A DNA stretch of 64,000 nucleotides. Source: Streptomyces alboflavus. Its GTDB lineage: Bacteria; Actinomycetota; Actinomycetes; Streptomycetales; Streptomycetaceae. This document shows, one piece after another, positions 47,478-55,776 of the stretch (the stretch's first letter is position 1; every line of letters starts with the position of its first letter). The stretch covers positions 1 through 64,000 of the forward strand of contig NZ_JNXT01000047.1 in assembly GCF_000716675.1 (NCBI RefSeq), written 5' to 3'. A model generated the notes under the pieces. The model saw only the letters and a list, made by a program, of their open reading frames with translations. It had not been told where the DNA came from and made no database searches. Made by a program: the position numbers and the translations under genes.

Positions 47478-49243
47478 CCCGTAGCCCCCGCCCGGTTCAC
47501 GGCCGACACCACCGCCTGCACCGACGCCGCGAGCAGCGAGGTGTCCACGCCCACGCCCCAGACCTCCAGCCCGCCTGCCCCCTCGGCCGTGCCCGCCCCG
47601 CCGACCCGGCACCGCGCGTACGCCACCGCCTCACTCGCCCCGCCCGACGTGAGGGCGTGCTCGCTGTAGTCCAGGACGTCCACCGCGACCCCGGCGGCGG
47701 ACAGCGCGTCCACGAACGCCGACAGCGGGCCGTTGCCGTAGCCCTCGAAGTCCCCCGTCCTGCCCCCGGCCCGGAGCGTGCAGACGCAGCGGTGGGCGCC
47801 GTCCGCGGCGGTGTCCGTGGCCCAGGACAGCACGGACACCGCGCCGTCGAAGTCCGGCTGCCCCGGCGCCAGATACGCCGTGCGGAACAGCGCGTACAGC
47901 TCGTCGGGGCGCGCCTCGCCGCCACTGTCGTCGGTCGCCTCCTGCACCACCCGGGAGAAGTCGCGGCGCAGCCCCGCGGGCAGGTCGAGGCCGTGGTGCG
48001 TGCGCAGCAGATACGCCGTGCCGCCCTTGCCCGACTGGGAGTTGACGCGGATCACGGCCTCGTACGAACGCCCGATGTCGGCCGGGCCGATCGGCAGGTA
48101 CGGCACGCTCCAGGGCGCCTCGTGCGGCTCGACGCCGAGGTCGGCGGCCTGTTTGGCGTGGTGGGCGAGGCCCTTGGCGATGGCGTCCTGGTGGGTGCCG
48201 GAGAACGCGGTGTGGACGAGGTCGCCCGCGTACGGGTGGCGGGGGTGCACCGGGAGGCGGTTGCAGTGCTCGACGGTCTCGCGGACCGCGTCGATGTCGG
48301 AGAGGTCGAGCATCGGGTCGACGCCCTGCGCGTACAGGTTCAGGGCCAGCGTCACCAGGTCGACGTTGCCTGTGCGCTCGCCGTTGCCGAACAGGCAGCC
48401 CTCGACGCGCTGCGCGCCCGCGAGCACCGCGAGTTCGGCGCAGGCGACGCCGGTGCCGCGGTCGTTGTGCGGGTGCACGGAGAGGATGACGGAGTCGCGG
48501 CGCGCCAGGTTCCGGTGCATGTACTCGATCTGGTCGGCGTACACGTTGGGCGTGGCGATCTCCACGGTCGCCGGGAGGTTGTGCGTCACCGGGCGGTCCG
48601 GGCTCGCGTCCCACAGCTCCGTGAGCCCGTCGCACAGTTCGAGGGCGAAGTCGGGCTCGGTGAGGTTGAAGGTCTCCGGGGCGAACTGGAAGCGGATGTG
48701 CGCGTCGGGGCGGGCGTCGGCGAGGCGGGCCATGTGGGCGGCGGCCTCCGTGACGGTGGCGCGCACGGTGGCGCGGTCCCGGCCGAGGACGACGTCGCGC
48801 CACACCGGCGAGGTCGGGATGTACAGGTGGACCACCGCGCGCGGCAGCCCGTCGATCGACGCGAAGGTGCGGTCGATCAGGTCGGTCCGCGCCGGGGTGA
48901 AGACCACAGGCGTGACGTCGTCGGGGACGGCGCCCGCGCGCACCCGATCGACGAGGTGGCGCACGAAGTCGAAGTCCGCGCGGCTCGCCGACGGATAGCC
49001 GACCTCGATCTCCTTGAAGCCCATCGACACGAGCAGCTCGAAGAAGCGCTGCTTGCGCGCGGTGTCCATCGGCTCGGCGAGCGCCTGGTTGCCGTCGCGC
49101 AGGTCGACGGGGACCCACAGCGGGGCGCTCTCGATCCGCGCCGACGGCCAGCCGCGGTCGGGGGCGAGGACGGTGACGCGGTCCTCGTGGGAGCGGTAGC
49201 GGTGGAAGGGCATCGGTCCGGGGCGCTGCGGGTTCCAGATCAT
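47474..49243 (-). CDS. leuA: 2-isopropylmalate synthase family enzyme (LeuA type)
   Basis: 589 residues. The DRE-TIM barrel shows [19 protein letters not shown] at the N-terminus, the [18 protein letters not shown] region, the [18 protein letters not shown] metal motif, and [15 protein letters not shown]. The C-terminal part keeps the LeuA regulatory domain ([16 protein letters not shown]). It condenses acetyl-CoA with 2-oxoisovalerate if it is a true LeuA. Its accessory position, coupling to an ABC ATPase and divergence from a GntR regulator suggest it could be a paralogue for secondary metabolism. ATG 49243 is favoured; ATG 49213 is possible. Confidence 0.9.
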   Translation of the reverse strand: MIWNPQRPGPMPFHRYRSHEDRVTVLAPDRGWPSARIESAPLWVPVDLRDGNQALAEPMDTARKQRFFELLVSMGFKEIEVGYPSASRADFDFVRHLVDRVRAGAVPDDVTPVVFTPARTDLIDRTFASIDGLPRAVVHLYIPTSPVWRDVVLGRDRATVRATVTEAAAHMARLADARPDAHIRFQFAPETFNLTEPDFALELCDGLTELWDASPDRPVTHNLPATVEIATPNVYADQIEYMHRNLARRDSVILSVHPHNDRGTGVACAELAVLAGAQRVEGCLFGNGERTGNVDLVTLALNLYAQGVDPMLDLSDIDAVRETVEHCNRLPVHPRHPYAGDLVHTAFSGTHQDAIAKGLAHHAKQAADLGVEPHEAPWSVPYLPIGPADIGRSYEAVIRVNSQSGKGGTAYLLRTHHGLDLPAGLRRDFSRVVQEATDDSGGEARPDELYALFRTAYLAPGQPDFDGAVSVLSWATDTAADGAHRCVCTLRAGGRTGDFEGYGNGPLSAFVDALSAAGVAVDVLDYSEHALTSGGASEAVAYARCRVGGAGTAEGAGGLEVWGVGVDTSLLAASVQAVVSAVNRAGATG

Positions 49244-49270
49244 GCGGAGCACCCTAAGCACACCTCAGGT

Positions 49271-49298
49271 CCTCAGACAAGTACTCCTCAGACAAGTA
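49271..49298. promoter_or_regulatory. Direct repeats in the leuA/gntR divergent region
   Basis: CCTCAGACAAGTA occurs at 49271-49283 and 49286-49298, a 15-bp period, 28 bp from the leuA start. Possible operator for the divergent GntR protein, or a tandem duplication. Confidence 0.45.
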
Positions 49299-49330
49299 GA
49301 ATCGACGTACGCTCCGGACGCCCGCACGCC

Positions 49331-49384
49331 GTCAGCTGTACGTTTCCCACGCCCGCAGTCAGCCGTACGTTCCTCACGCCCGCA
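49331..49384. repeat. 27-bp tandem duplication upstream of gntR
   Basis: Two 27-bp units (49331-49357 and 49358-49384) differ at 3 bases; each contains GTACGTT and ends CACGCCCGCA. A further degenerate copy ends at 49326. It lies 21 bp before the gntR start. Confidence 0.75.
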
Positions 49385-49405
49385 CCACAGACAGGTGACC
49401 CCCGT

Positions 49406-50116
49406 ATGCCGCTCGGCTCCCTCCGCCCCAGCCCCCTCGTCGAACAGGCCACGGAGCGGCTGCGCGAACAGATCACCACCGGCCACTGGCCGGTCGGCAG
49501 CAAGCTCCCCGGCGAGACGACCCTCGCCGGGGAACTGGGCGTCGGCCGCTCCACGGTCCGCGAGGCCCTGCGCGCGCTCGCCGGGGCCGGGCTCGTCCAG
49601 GCGCGGCAGGGCGCCGGGGTCTTCGTCATCGCCTCGGCACCGGCCGAGGACTGGCCGACCCGGCTGCGCAGGGCGAAGATCGGCGACGTGTACGAGGTGC
49701 GGATGCTGGTCGAGGTGCAGGCGGCCCGGCTCGCGGCCACCCGCCGCACCCCCACCGACATCCGGGCCATGCACGCCGCGCTCACCGCCCGCAGGGCCGC
49801 GGCCCCCGCCGCCGACGCCGCCTTCATCGACGCCGACATCGCCCTGCACGCGTCCGTCGTCGCCGCCGCGCACAACCCCGTCCTCACCGACCTGTTCGGC
49901 GAGTTCGTGCCCGCCCTGCGCGAGGGACTGATCGCCCTGCTCGACCTCATCGACATCCACCGCGCGGAGTCGGACCACGGCGACGAGGCCCACGAGGCGC
50001 TGGTCCGGGCGGTCGAGGCGGGGGACCCGGAGGCGGCGGAGCGGGTGGCGCTCGCCGAACTGCGGGCCACCTTCGGCAAGTTGACGGGGATCGGCGACGA
50101 GGTCGGGCGGGGCTGA
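49406..50116 (+). CDS. GntR-family (FadR subfamily) transcriptional regulator
   Basis: 236 residues: winged helix-turn-helix (PVGSKLPGETTLAGELGVGRSTVREALRALAGAGLV) and an FCD effector domain with three metal/ligand His positions (DADIALHASVVAAAHNP, DEAHEALV). ATG 49406 follows AGGTGA. It is divergent from leuA with repeats between, so it probably controls leuA and the ABC ATPase in response to a carboxylate ligand. Confidence 0.93.
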   Translation: MPLGSLRPSPLVEQATERLREQITTGHWPVGSKLPGETTLAGELGVGRSTVREALRALAGAGLVQARQGAGVFVIASAPAEDWPTRLRRAKIGDVYEVRMLVEVQAARLAATRRTPTDIRAMHAALTARRAAAPAADAAFIDADIALHASVVAAAHNPVLTDLFGEFVPALREGLIALLDLIDIHRAESDHGDEAHEALVRAVEAGDPEAAERVALAELRATFGKLTGIGDEVGRG

Positions 50117-50206
50117 GGAGGGCCGGGGCGGGCGCCGGGCGGGGCTGGGCCGAAGGTATCGTTCGCCTCAGCTCGTTGTGTTCGCAAAGCCTGACGGGGG
50201 ATGGTC

Positions 50207-51187
50207 ATGACGTCGCCGCGCTCGGCCCTGACACGCCGCGGACTCCTGGGGGCGGCGGCGCTCGTCCCGCTGGCCGCGTGCTCGACGGACGAGGACCCGG
50301 TCAGGTACCCACGCGGCACGCACGTGGGCCCGACCGAATCCCCGGCCCGGTCCCAGTCCCAGTCCCCGTCCCCCGCTCCGGGCGCCCGCCGCCACCGCCG
50401 TCGGTTCGCCGACCTGGAGCGGGAGTTCGACGCCCGCCTCGGCGTCTACGCCCTCGACACCGCCACCGGCACCACCCTCGCCCACCGCGCCGACGAGCGC
50501 TTCGCCTTCTGCTCGGCGTTCAAGGCCCTCGCCGCGGCCGCCGTCCTCGACGGCAACCCGCTGTCCCACCTCGACAAGCGCGTCAGGTACAGCAGAGCCG
50601 ACCTCATGAAGCACGCCCCTGTCACCGCCCGCCACGTCGACACCGGCATGACCATCCGGCAACTGTGCGACGCCGCCATCCGCTACAGCGACGGCACCGC
50701 GGGGAACCTGCTGCTCCGCGACCTCGGCGGCCCCGACCGCCTGACCGCCTACGCCCGCGGCCTCGGCGACAAGGTCACCCGCATGGACCGCGTCGAACCC
50801 GCGATCACCCAGGCCACCCCCGGCGACCCCCGCGACACCAGCTCGCCCCGCGCCTTCGGCGGCACGTACCAAAAGATCGTCATCGGCGACGCGCTCCCGG
50901 GCCGCAAGCGCGCCTTCCTCCTCGACCTCCTCAAGCGCAACGCCACCGGCGCCGAGCGGATCAAGGCCGGACTGCCCCGCGGCTGGACCATCGCCGACAA
51001 GACCGGCACCGGCGACCACGGCACCCTCAACGACATCGCCGTCCTCTGGCCCCCGAGGTCCGCGCCGCCCGTGCTCCTCGCGATCATGACGAGCAAGGCC
51101 GCGAAGGACGCCCCGTACGACCAGGCGCTGCTCGCCGAGGCCGCCGAGTACGTGACGTCCGTGCTGCCCGGGAAAGCCCCTCGGTAG
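50207..51187 (+). CDS. Class A beta-lactamase-like lipoprotein
   Basis: 326 residues. A Tat/lipoprotein leader (TRRGLLGAAALVPLAAC) and Ser/Pro-rich linker precede a serine beta-lactamase fold: SxxK as CSAFKALA, the SDN loop as YSDG, the omega-loop Glu in RVEPAITQ, and KTG in DKTGTGDHG. The SDN Asn is Gly and the omega-loop position usually Asn (ExxxN) is Thr, so kinetics may differ from the classical enzyme. ATG 50207 follows GGGGGATGG; ATG 50201 is too close to the site. A 10-bp tandem repeat starts at its stop codon. It is likely anchored outside the cell. Confidence 0.88.
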   Translation: MTSPRSALTRRGLLGAAALVPLAACSTDEDPVRYPRGTHVGPTESPARSQSQSPSPAPGARRHRRRFADLEREFDARLGVYALDTATGTTLAHRADERFAFCSAFKALAAAAVLDGNPLSHLDKRVRYSRADLMKHAPVTARHVDTGMTIRQLCDAAIRYSDGTAGNLLLRDLGGPDRLTAYARGLGDKVTRMDRVEPAITQATPGDPRDTSSPRAFGGTYQKIVIGDALPGRKRAFLLDLLKRNATGAERIKAGLPRGWTIADKTGTGDHGTLNDIAVLWPPRSAPPVLLAIMTSKAAKDAPYDQALLAEAAEYVTSVLPGKAPR

Positions 51188-51240
51188 GGCTCGGTGGGCC
51201 TTGGTGGACCTCGGTAGGCCTGAGGAGGCCTCGGTAGGGT
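51181..51240. repeat. 10-bp tandem repeat x6 starting in a stop codon region
   Basis: Exact 10-bp period from 51181 to 51240, units close to TCGGTAGGCC. The first unit contains the CGG-TAG end of the beta-lactamase gene. The array ends 38 bp before the nadE start. Confidence 0.9.
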
Positions 51241-51277
51241 GGGACGGCACATCGTGAACCGGAACAAGGAGCCAGAC

Positions 51278-52108
51278 GTGAGCGAGTCGGCGGCCATCGC
51301 CCTGCAGCAGGAGATCGCCCGGGAACTCCAGGTGGCCGAGGTCTTCGAGGCCGAGCGCGAGATCGAGCGCCGGGTGGCGTTCCTCGCCGAGCGGCTGACC
51401 GCCACCGGCCTGCGCTCCCTGGTGCTCGGCATCAGCGGCGGAGTCGACTCCACCACCACCGGACGGCTCTGCCAGCTCGCCGTCGAGCGGGCCCGCGCCG
51501 CCGGGCACGAGGCCCGCTTCCATGCCATGCGCCTTCCCTACGGCGTCCAGGCCGACGAGCACGACGCCCAGCTCGCGCTCTCCTTCATCCAGGCCGACGA
51601 CGTCCTCACCGTGGACATCAAGCCCGCGAGCGACGCCGCCCTGGAGGCCTCGCTGGCCGCCGGGGTGCGCTTCCGCGACGCCCACCACCAGGACTTCGTG
51701 CACGGCAACATCAAGGCCCGGCAGCGCATGATCGCCCAGTACGCGGTCGCCGGGGCGCACGACGGCCTGGTCGTCGGCACCGACCACGCCGCCGAGGCCG
51801 TCTCCGGCTTCTTCACCAAGTTCGGCGACGGCGCCGCCGACCTGGTCCCGCTCACCGGCCTCACCAAGCGCCGGGTGCGCGCCGTCGCCGACGCCCTCGG
51901 CGCCCCCGCCGAGCTGGTGTGGAAGACCCCCACGGCCGACCTGGAGACCCTCGACCCCGGTAAGGCCGACGAGGACGCCCTCGGCGTCACCTACGACGAC
52001 GTCGACGACTTCCTGGAGGGCAAGCCGGTGGACGCGCGCGCCTTCGACACCATCGTCCGCCGCTACCGCCTCACCGACCACAAGCGACAGCTGCCCGTCG
52101 CGCCCTGA
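51278..52108 (+). CDS. nadE: Ammonia-dependent NAD+ synthetase
   Basis: 276 residues, the same length as E. coli NadE. The ATP-pyrophosphatase P-loop [62 protein letters not shown] and [10 protein letters not shown] motifs are all present. It amidates nicotinic acid adenine dinucleotide using ammonia; there is no glutaminase domain. GTG 51278 follows AAGGAG. It is convergent with an AraC gene. Confidence 0.97.
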   Translation: MSESAAIALQQEIARELQVAEVFEAEREIERRVAFLAERLTATGLRSLVLGISGGVDSTTTGRLCQLAVERARAAGHEARFHAMRLPYGVQADEHDAQLALSFIQADDVLTVDIKPASDAALEASLAAGVRFRDAHHQDFVHGNIKARQRMIAQYAVAGAHDGLVVGTDHAAEAVSGFFTKFGDGAADLVPLTGLTKRRVRAVADALGAPAELVWKTPTADLETLDPGKADEDALGVTYDDVDDFLEGKPVDARAFDTIVRRYRLTDHKRQLPVAP

Positions 52109-52135
52109 ACGGCTAGGTCTCACCCTGAACGGCTA
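52103..52135. repeat. 13-bp direct repeat carrying the stop codons of nadE and araC
   Basis: CCCTGAACGGCTA lies at 52103-52115 and 52123-52135 (20-bp period). The first copy supplies the nadE TGA; the second supplies the minus-strand TAG of the AraC gene. Confidence 0.85.
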
Positions 52136-53074
52136 CGCGGCCCGCCCCCTGCGGTACCGCCCCGGCGCCACCCCGAACTGCCGCTTGAACGCCTTGGCGA
52201 ACGCGAACTCCGAGGCGTAGCCGCAGCGTTCCGCGACCACCCGCAAGGGCGTGTCCTCACTGCGCAGGAGGCGCCCCGCCGTCGTCATCCGCCACCACGT
52301 CAGGTACGCGAGCGGCGGCGAGCCCACCGTCGCCGCGAACCTGCGGGCGAACGGCGCCCGGGAGAGCCCGCCGAGCGCGCCGAGCTCCGCCACCGTCCAC
52401 GGGTGCGCGGGGTCGGCGTGCACGGCCCGCAGCGCCGCCGCCACCGCCGGGTCGGCGAGCGCCGCCGCCCAGCCCGTCGGATGTCCGGAGCCGTGCCGCT
52501 CGCCCAGCCACCAGGCCCGCAGGATGTACAGGAGCAGCGTGTCGAGCAGCGCCGACACGATCGTGTCCGAGCCCGGCTTCGGGTCGTCGAGCTCGGCGCC
52601 GAGCAGCTCCACGGCCGCGCGCAGCGAGCTGTGCGCGCCGACGCGGGCGGGCAGGTGGACCACCTCGGGCAGCTCGGCCAGGAGCGGGTGGGCGCGGGCG
52701 CGGTCCAGGCGGTAGGCGCCGCAGAGGAGCACCGCGGCGGGCGGCTCGCCCGCCGCCACGTCCGGCAGCCGCTCGGGCGGGCGCGGCCAGGTGCCGTCCG
52801 GCTCCAGCTCGAACGGCTCCAGCGGTGCGCCGGGCTCGCTCATCAGGGCGTGCCCGCAGCCGTGGGCGACGAACACGATGTCCCCCGGCGCGAGCGCGAT
52901 CGGCTCCGTCCCCTCCCGCCCCGGCACCAGCCAGGCCGACCCCCGCAGCAGCACATGGAACCCGGCCCCGCTGGACGCCTCGAACCGCGCGCCCCACGGC
53001 GCGTACTTGTCCCAGATCGCCGAGTGCGGCCGACCCAGCCGTATGGAGGCGACCGCGTCACTGAGTACGTCCAT
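52133..53074 (-). CDS. AraC-family transcriptional regulator (cupin N-terminus)
   Basis: 313 residues. An AraC cupin-type ligand domain (GAGFHVLLRGSAWLVPGREG, GDIVFVAHGCGHAL) and two C-terminal helix-turn-helix motifs (WTVAELGALGGLSRAPFARRF, LRVVAERCGYASEFAFAKAFKRQFG). ATG 53074 has no ribosome site; TACGGT lies 6 nt upstream, consistent with a leaderless mRNA. It is divergent from a quinone oxidoreductase gene it probably controls. Confidence 0.92.
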   Translation of the reverse strand: MDVLSDAVASIRLGRPHSAIWDKYAPWGARFEASSGAGFHVLLRGSAWLVPGREGTEPIALAPGDIVFVAHGCGHALMSEPGAPLEPFELEPDGTWPRPPERLPDVAAGEPPAAVLLCGAYRLDRARAHPLLAELPEVVHLPARVGAHSSLRAAVELLGAELDDPKPGSDTIVSALLDTLLLYILRAWWLGERHGSGHPTGWAAALADPAVAAALRAVHADPAHPWTVAELGALGGLSRAPFARRFAATVGSPPLAYLTWWRMTTAGRLLRSEDTPLRVVAERCGYASEFAFAKAFKRQFGVAPGRYRRGRAA

Positions 53075-53080
53075 GTCCGA

Positions 53081-53086
53081 ACCGTA
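53081..53086 (-). promoter_or_regulatory. -10 box of a probably leaderless araC transcript
   Basis: TACGGT on the minus strand ends 6 nt before the ATG at 53074, so transcription should begin at or next to the start codon. Confidence 0.5.
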
Positions 53087-53162
53087 GCGCGCACCCCGAG
53101 CAGCGAGACGTACAGACAGAAAACCGAGACCAGCAAGCATGGTTCGTCTCGTGCGCGCTGCC

Positions 53163-53168
53163 TAGCGT
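53163..53168 (+). promoter_or_regulatory. -10 box of a probably leaderless oxidoreductase transcript
   Basis: TAGCGT ends 7 nt before ATG 53176. A GGAGG also lies 2 nt before the ATG, which is too close to work as a ribosome site. Confidence 0.5.
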
Positions 53169-53175
53169 GGAGGCC

Positions 53176-54195
53176 ATGACGACAACGACGACAGCACCCA
53201 CGGCAACAACTACCGCCAGGGCAGTGCTCTTTGACGAGACCGGCGGCCCCGAGGTCCTGACGGTGCGCGAGGTGGAACTCCCCGCCCCGGGCCCGGACGA
53301 CGTCCTCATCCGCGTCGAGGCACTCGGCCTCAACCGCGCCGACGCCCTCTTCCGCTCCGGCACCTACTACTACCAGCCCACCCTGCCCGCCTCCCGCAAC
53401 GGCTACGAGGCCGCGGGCGTCGTCGAGGCGGTCGGCGCGGACGTCACGGCGTTCGCGCCCGGCGACACCGTGCTGACCACCGGCAACTTCGAGCTGAGCG
53501 CCCACGGCGTGTACGCGGACCGGGTCGTCCTGCCGCAGCAGGCGGTCGCCCGGCGCCCGGCCGACGTCGACGCGGTCACGGCGGCCGCCGTCTGGCTCAC
53601 GTACACCACCGCCTACGGCGCCCTGCACCTGCGCGCGGGGATGCGCCCCGGCGACCACGTCCTGATCACCGGCGCGTCCAGCGGGGTCGGCACGGCGGCC
53701 CTCCAGGTCGCACGCCGAGCGGGCGCCACGCCCATCGCCACCACCCGCACCGAGGACAAGCGCCGGCAACTCCTCGACCTGGGCGCCGAACACGTCATAG
53801 TCACCGACACGGAAGACGTGGCGAAGGAAACGAAACGCCTCACCGAAGGCCGAGGCGCCGACATCGTCCTGGACGCGATCGGCGGCCCCGCCTTCCAGAC
53901 CCTCGGCGAGGCGGCGGCCGACGACGCCACGTACATCCTCTACGGCTGGCTCGACGCCCGCCCCGCCACCGTCCCGATGACCTGGCCGGTAACCGTCCAC
54001 GGCTACAACAACGCCCTGGTCACCGACACCCCCGACGCCCGCCGCCGCGCCGCCGCCTACCTCAACTCGGGCCTACGGGACGGCACCCTGCGCCCCGCGA
54101 TCGCCCAGACCTTCGACGGCCTCGCCCACATGCCGGACGCCCACCGCCTGATGGAGTCGAACACACACATCGGCAAGATCGTGGTGCGGCCGTAG
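53176..54195 (+). CDS. Zinc-independent quinone oxidoreductase-like MDR alcohol dehydrogenase
   Basis: 339 residues of the medium-chain dehydrogenase family. The GroES-like domain (VLIRVEALGLNRADALFRSG) lacks the zinc Cys residues, and the nucleotide fold has ITGASSGVGTAALQVARRAGA, so it likely uses NADPH to reduce quinones or enones. It is divergent from an AraC regulator with an overlapping promoter region of about 100 bp. Confidence 0.92.
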   Translation: MTTTTTAPTATTTARAVLFDETGGPEVLTVREVELPAPGPDDVLIRVEALGLNRADALFRSGTYYYQPTLPASRNGYEAAGVVEAVGADVTAFAPGDTVLTTGNFELSAHGVYADRVVLPQQAVARRPADVDAVTAAAVWLTYTTAYGALHLRAGMRPGDHVLITGASSGVGTAALQVARRAGATPIATTRTEDKRRQLLDLGAEHVIVTDTEDVAKETKRLTEGRGADIVLDAIGGPAFQTLGEAAADDATYILYGWLDARPATVPMTWPVTVHGYNNALVTDTPDARRRAAAYLNSGLRDGTLRPAIAQTFDGLAHMPDAHRLMESNTHIGKIVVRP

Positions 54196-54262
54196 CGATC
54201 GGGCGATCACGCCGGCGTCAATGCCGGGGTGACGTAAGGCCGTTCGGCTCGTTGATCGATAC

Positions 54263-55003
54263 ATGCGCAATTGTTCTGCAAGCGGGGATGACTGGACGTG
54301 TGACCGGTCGTCCGACAGGTATCGCCTGACGAAGGGGCTGTGCCCCGCCCACTACTCCCAGTTCAATCGAGGCAGGCCCTTGGCCCGCATCACGCGTCAT
54401 CGCTCCACACCGGGTGGCTACCCGTCATGTGCGTTCGATGGCTGTGACCGGGCCGTTTCTGCCAGAGGGCTCTGCAAAGGGCACTACGACCAGCGGAGCG
54501 CGGGACGGCCCCTCGCTCCCTTACGGAAGAAGAGAGACAGCGCGTCCTACCAGGCGATGCTCCGGCACGGTGTCGTCGAGTGCCTCGGATGCGGAGAGAG
54601 CAAGTCCGTCTCGGAGTACTCCCTCCTCAACCGGGGCGGCGCCCCACGTCCCTACTGCAAGCCGTGCCACGCCGAACGGGTACGGCTCGCTCTCTACGGC
54701 GTGACGAGCGACTTCCTCGACCTGCTGCTCCGGCACCAGAGAGGATCCTGCGCCATCTGCGGGGTTTTCGAAGAGGAGGCGAGGCGCTCGCTGCACATCG
54801 ACCACGATCACGCCTGCTGCCCCGGCCGGGGGTGCTGCGGAGCATGCGTGCGTGGCCTCGTGTGCTCGAACTGCAACACCTATGGTCTCGCCTGGTACGA
54901 GGCGCTCCCGCCCGAGCTACGCACTTTCGAGCTGCTCAACGGCTACCTCGCCAACCCGCCGGCGAAGCAGCTCCGGGCGGAGGCGCCTGCCCAGGTCGGC
55001 TAG
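54263..55003 (+). CDS. Recombination endonuclease VII-like HNH protein with zinc-binding repeats
   Basis: 246 residues. Two related N-terminal units end in GLCPAHYSQFNRGRPLA and GLCKGHYDQRSAGRPLA, each with Cys/His zinc-binding spacing. A CxxC pair (CLGCGES..YCKPCHAE) then leads into the endonuclease VII domain with CAICG, HIDHDHACCPGRGCC and GLVCSNCN, holding the His-Asp-His nuclease core. Similar proteins are common in actinophages and mobile regions. Third-codon GC is visibly lower than in its neighbours, suggesting acquisition. ATG 54263 has no clear ribosome site. Its TAG overlaps the TAG of the convergent muramidase at CTAG (55000-55003). Confidence 0.88.
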   Translation: MRNCSASGDDWTCDRSSDRYRLTKGLCPAHYSQFNRGRPLARITRHRSTPGGYPSCAFDGCDRAVSARGLCKGHYDQRSAGRPLAPLRKKRDSASYQAMLRHGVVECLGCGESKSVSEYSLLNRGGAPRPYCKPCHAERVRLALYGVTSDFLDLLLRHQRGSCAICGVFEEEARRSLHIDHDHACCPGRGCCGACVRGLVCSNCNTYGLAWYEALPPELRTFELLNGYLANPPAKQLRAEAPAQVG

Positions 55004-55551
55004 GGAGTGGCCCAGTCCCGCATCGCGTCCTCGCTCGCGAAGTCCGCCACGTTCTTGTCCAGCGGCGTCGACGTGTACTGGTGGATGCGCCACTTGGCCT
55101 GGATGCGGGGCTTGCCCGCCGTCACGTAGTCGGCGATCCAGAGGCCGTCGCCCGCGTACGAAGTCGTGTCGCGGTTCAACCAGAAATCGCGGTTCGCGTA
55201 CAGCATCACGCGATGATTCGGCCGCAGTCGCTTCACCTCGCGGATGAAACGGTCCTTCTCCGCGTTCGTGGCGGCCGTGTGGTCGCCCGTCCACTCCCAG
55301 TCGACGGCCAGGAAGTCCCCGGCCTTCTCGGGTGCCTTGCTCACGAAGTACTCGGCCTGGGCGGTGATGTTCCCCGGCCAGAGGAAGTGGTAGAAGCCGA
55401 CGACGCAGCCGCCGTCGCGGGCGAGTTTCGTCTGGGCGGTGAGGCGGGGGTTGATGTACGAGCGGCCCTCCGTCGCCTTGACGATGACGAAGGAGAGGCC
55501 GTCGGTGGAGAAGGACGACTGGTGGGAGCTGACGTCGATGCCGCGCAGCAT
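55000..55551 (-). CDS. GH25 (lysozyme/muramidase) family protein
   Basis: 183 residues, a bare GH25 domain: GIDVSSHQ at the start, KATEGRSYINP, GFYHFLWPGN, and the catalytic DxE in FLAVDWEWTG. It would cleave the MurNAc-GlcNAc bond of peptidoglycan. There is no signal peptide or cell-wall-binding module, so it may be a phage-type lysin needing another exit route or a gene domesticated from a prophage. ATG 55551 follows GGAGG. It is convergent with the HNH gene, overlapping it by 4 bp. Confidence 0.92.
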   Translation of the reverse strand: MLRGIDVSSHQSSFSTDGLSFVIVKATEGRSYINPRLTAQTKLARDGGCVVGFYHFLWPGNITAQAEYFVSKAPEKAGDFLAVDWEWTGDHTAATNAEKDRFIREVKRLRPNHRVMLYANRDFWLNRDTTSYAGDGLWIADYVTAGKPRIQAKWRIHQYTSTPLDKNVADFASEDAMRDWATP

Positions 55552-55644
55552 GGGGCCTCCAGCGGTGGGGGGGGGAGTGGGTCCGGCGCCGGGGCCGTGG
55601 GGTGGCCGGGTCCGGCGCGTGCGGGGTGGGTGAACGGTGAATGG

Positions 55645-55664
55645 TTGACTGTTACTTGACCGTT
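55645..55664. promoter_or_regulatory. 11-bp-period direct repeat upstream of PI-PLC
   Basis: TTGACTGTT and TTGACCGTT are spaced 11 bp apart, the spacing of OmpR-type (for example PhoP) binding sites, though the bases do not match the usual GTTCACC PHO box. Confidence 0.4.
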
Positions 55665-55710
55665 CCCCGTGAGGGACTGGTTCCACCCTCGTACTGGCGT
55701 TCCTGGTCCT

Positions 55711-55737
55711 CGTACGTGTATGTGTACGTGCACGCGC
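55711..55737. other. 27-nt alternating pyrimidine-purine tract (Z-DNA candidate)
   Basis: From 55711 to 55737 every step alternates pyrimidine and purine (CGTACGTGTATGTG then TACGTGCACGCGC). It lies 40 bp before the PI-PLC start, within the promoter or leader. Confidence 0.65.
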
Positions 55738-55776
55738 TCCCTGTCGCGCCCCCCACTCACGGATACGGGACCCCAC

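Noticed and set aside
50104..50147. Duplicated CGGGCGGGGCTG around the gntR stop
   Set aside because: Resembles the other stop-codon duplications but the unit is too GC-simple to exclude chance.
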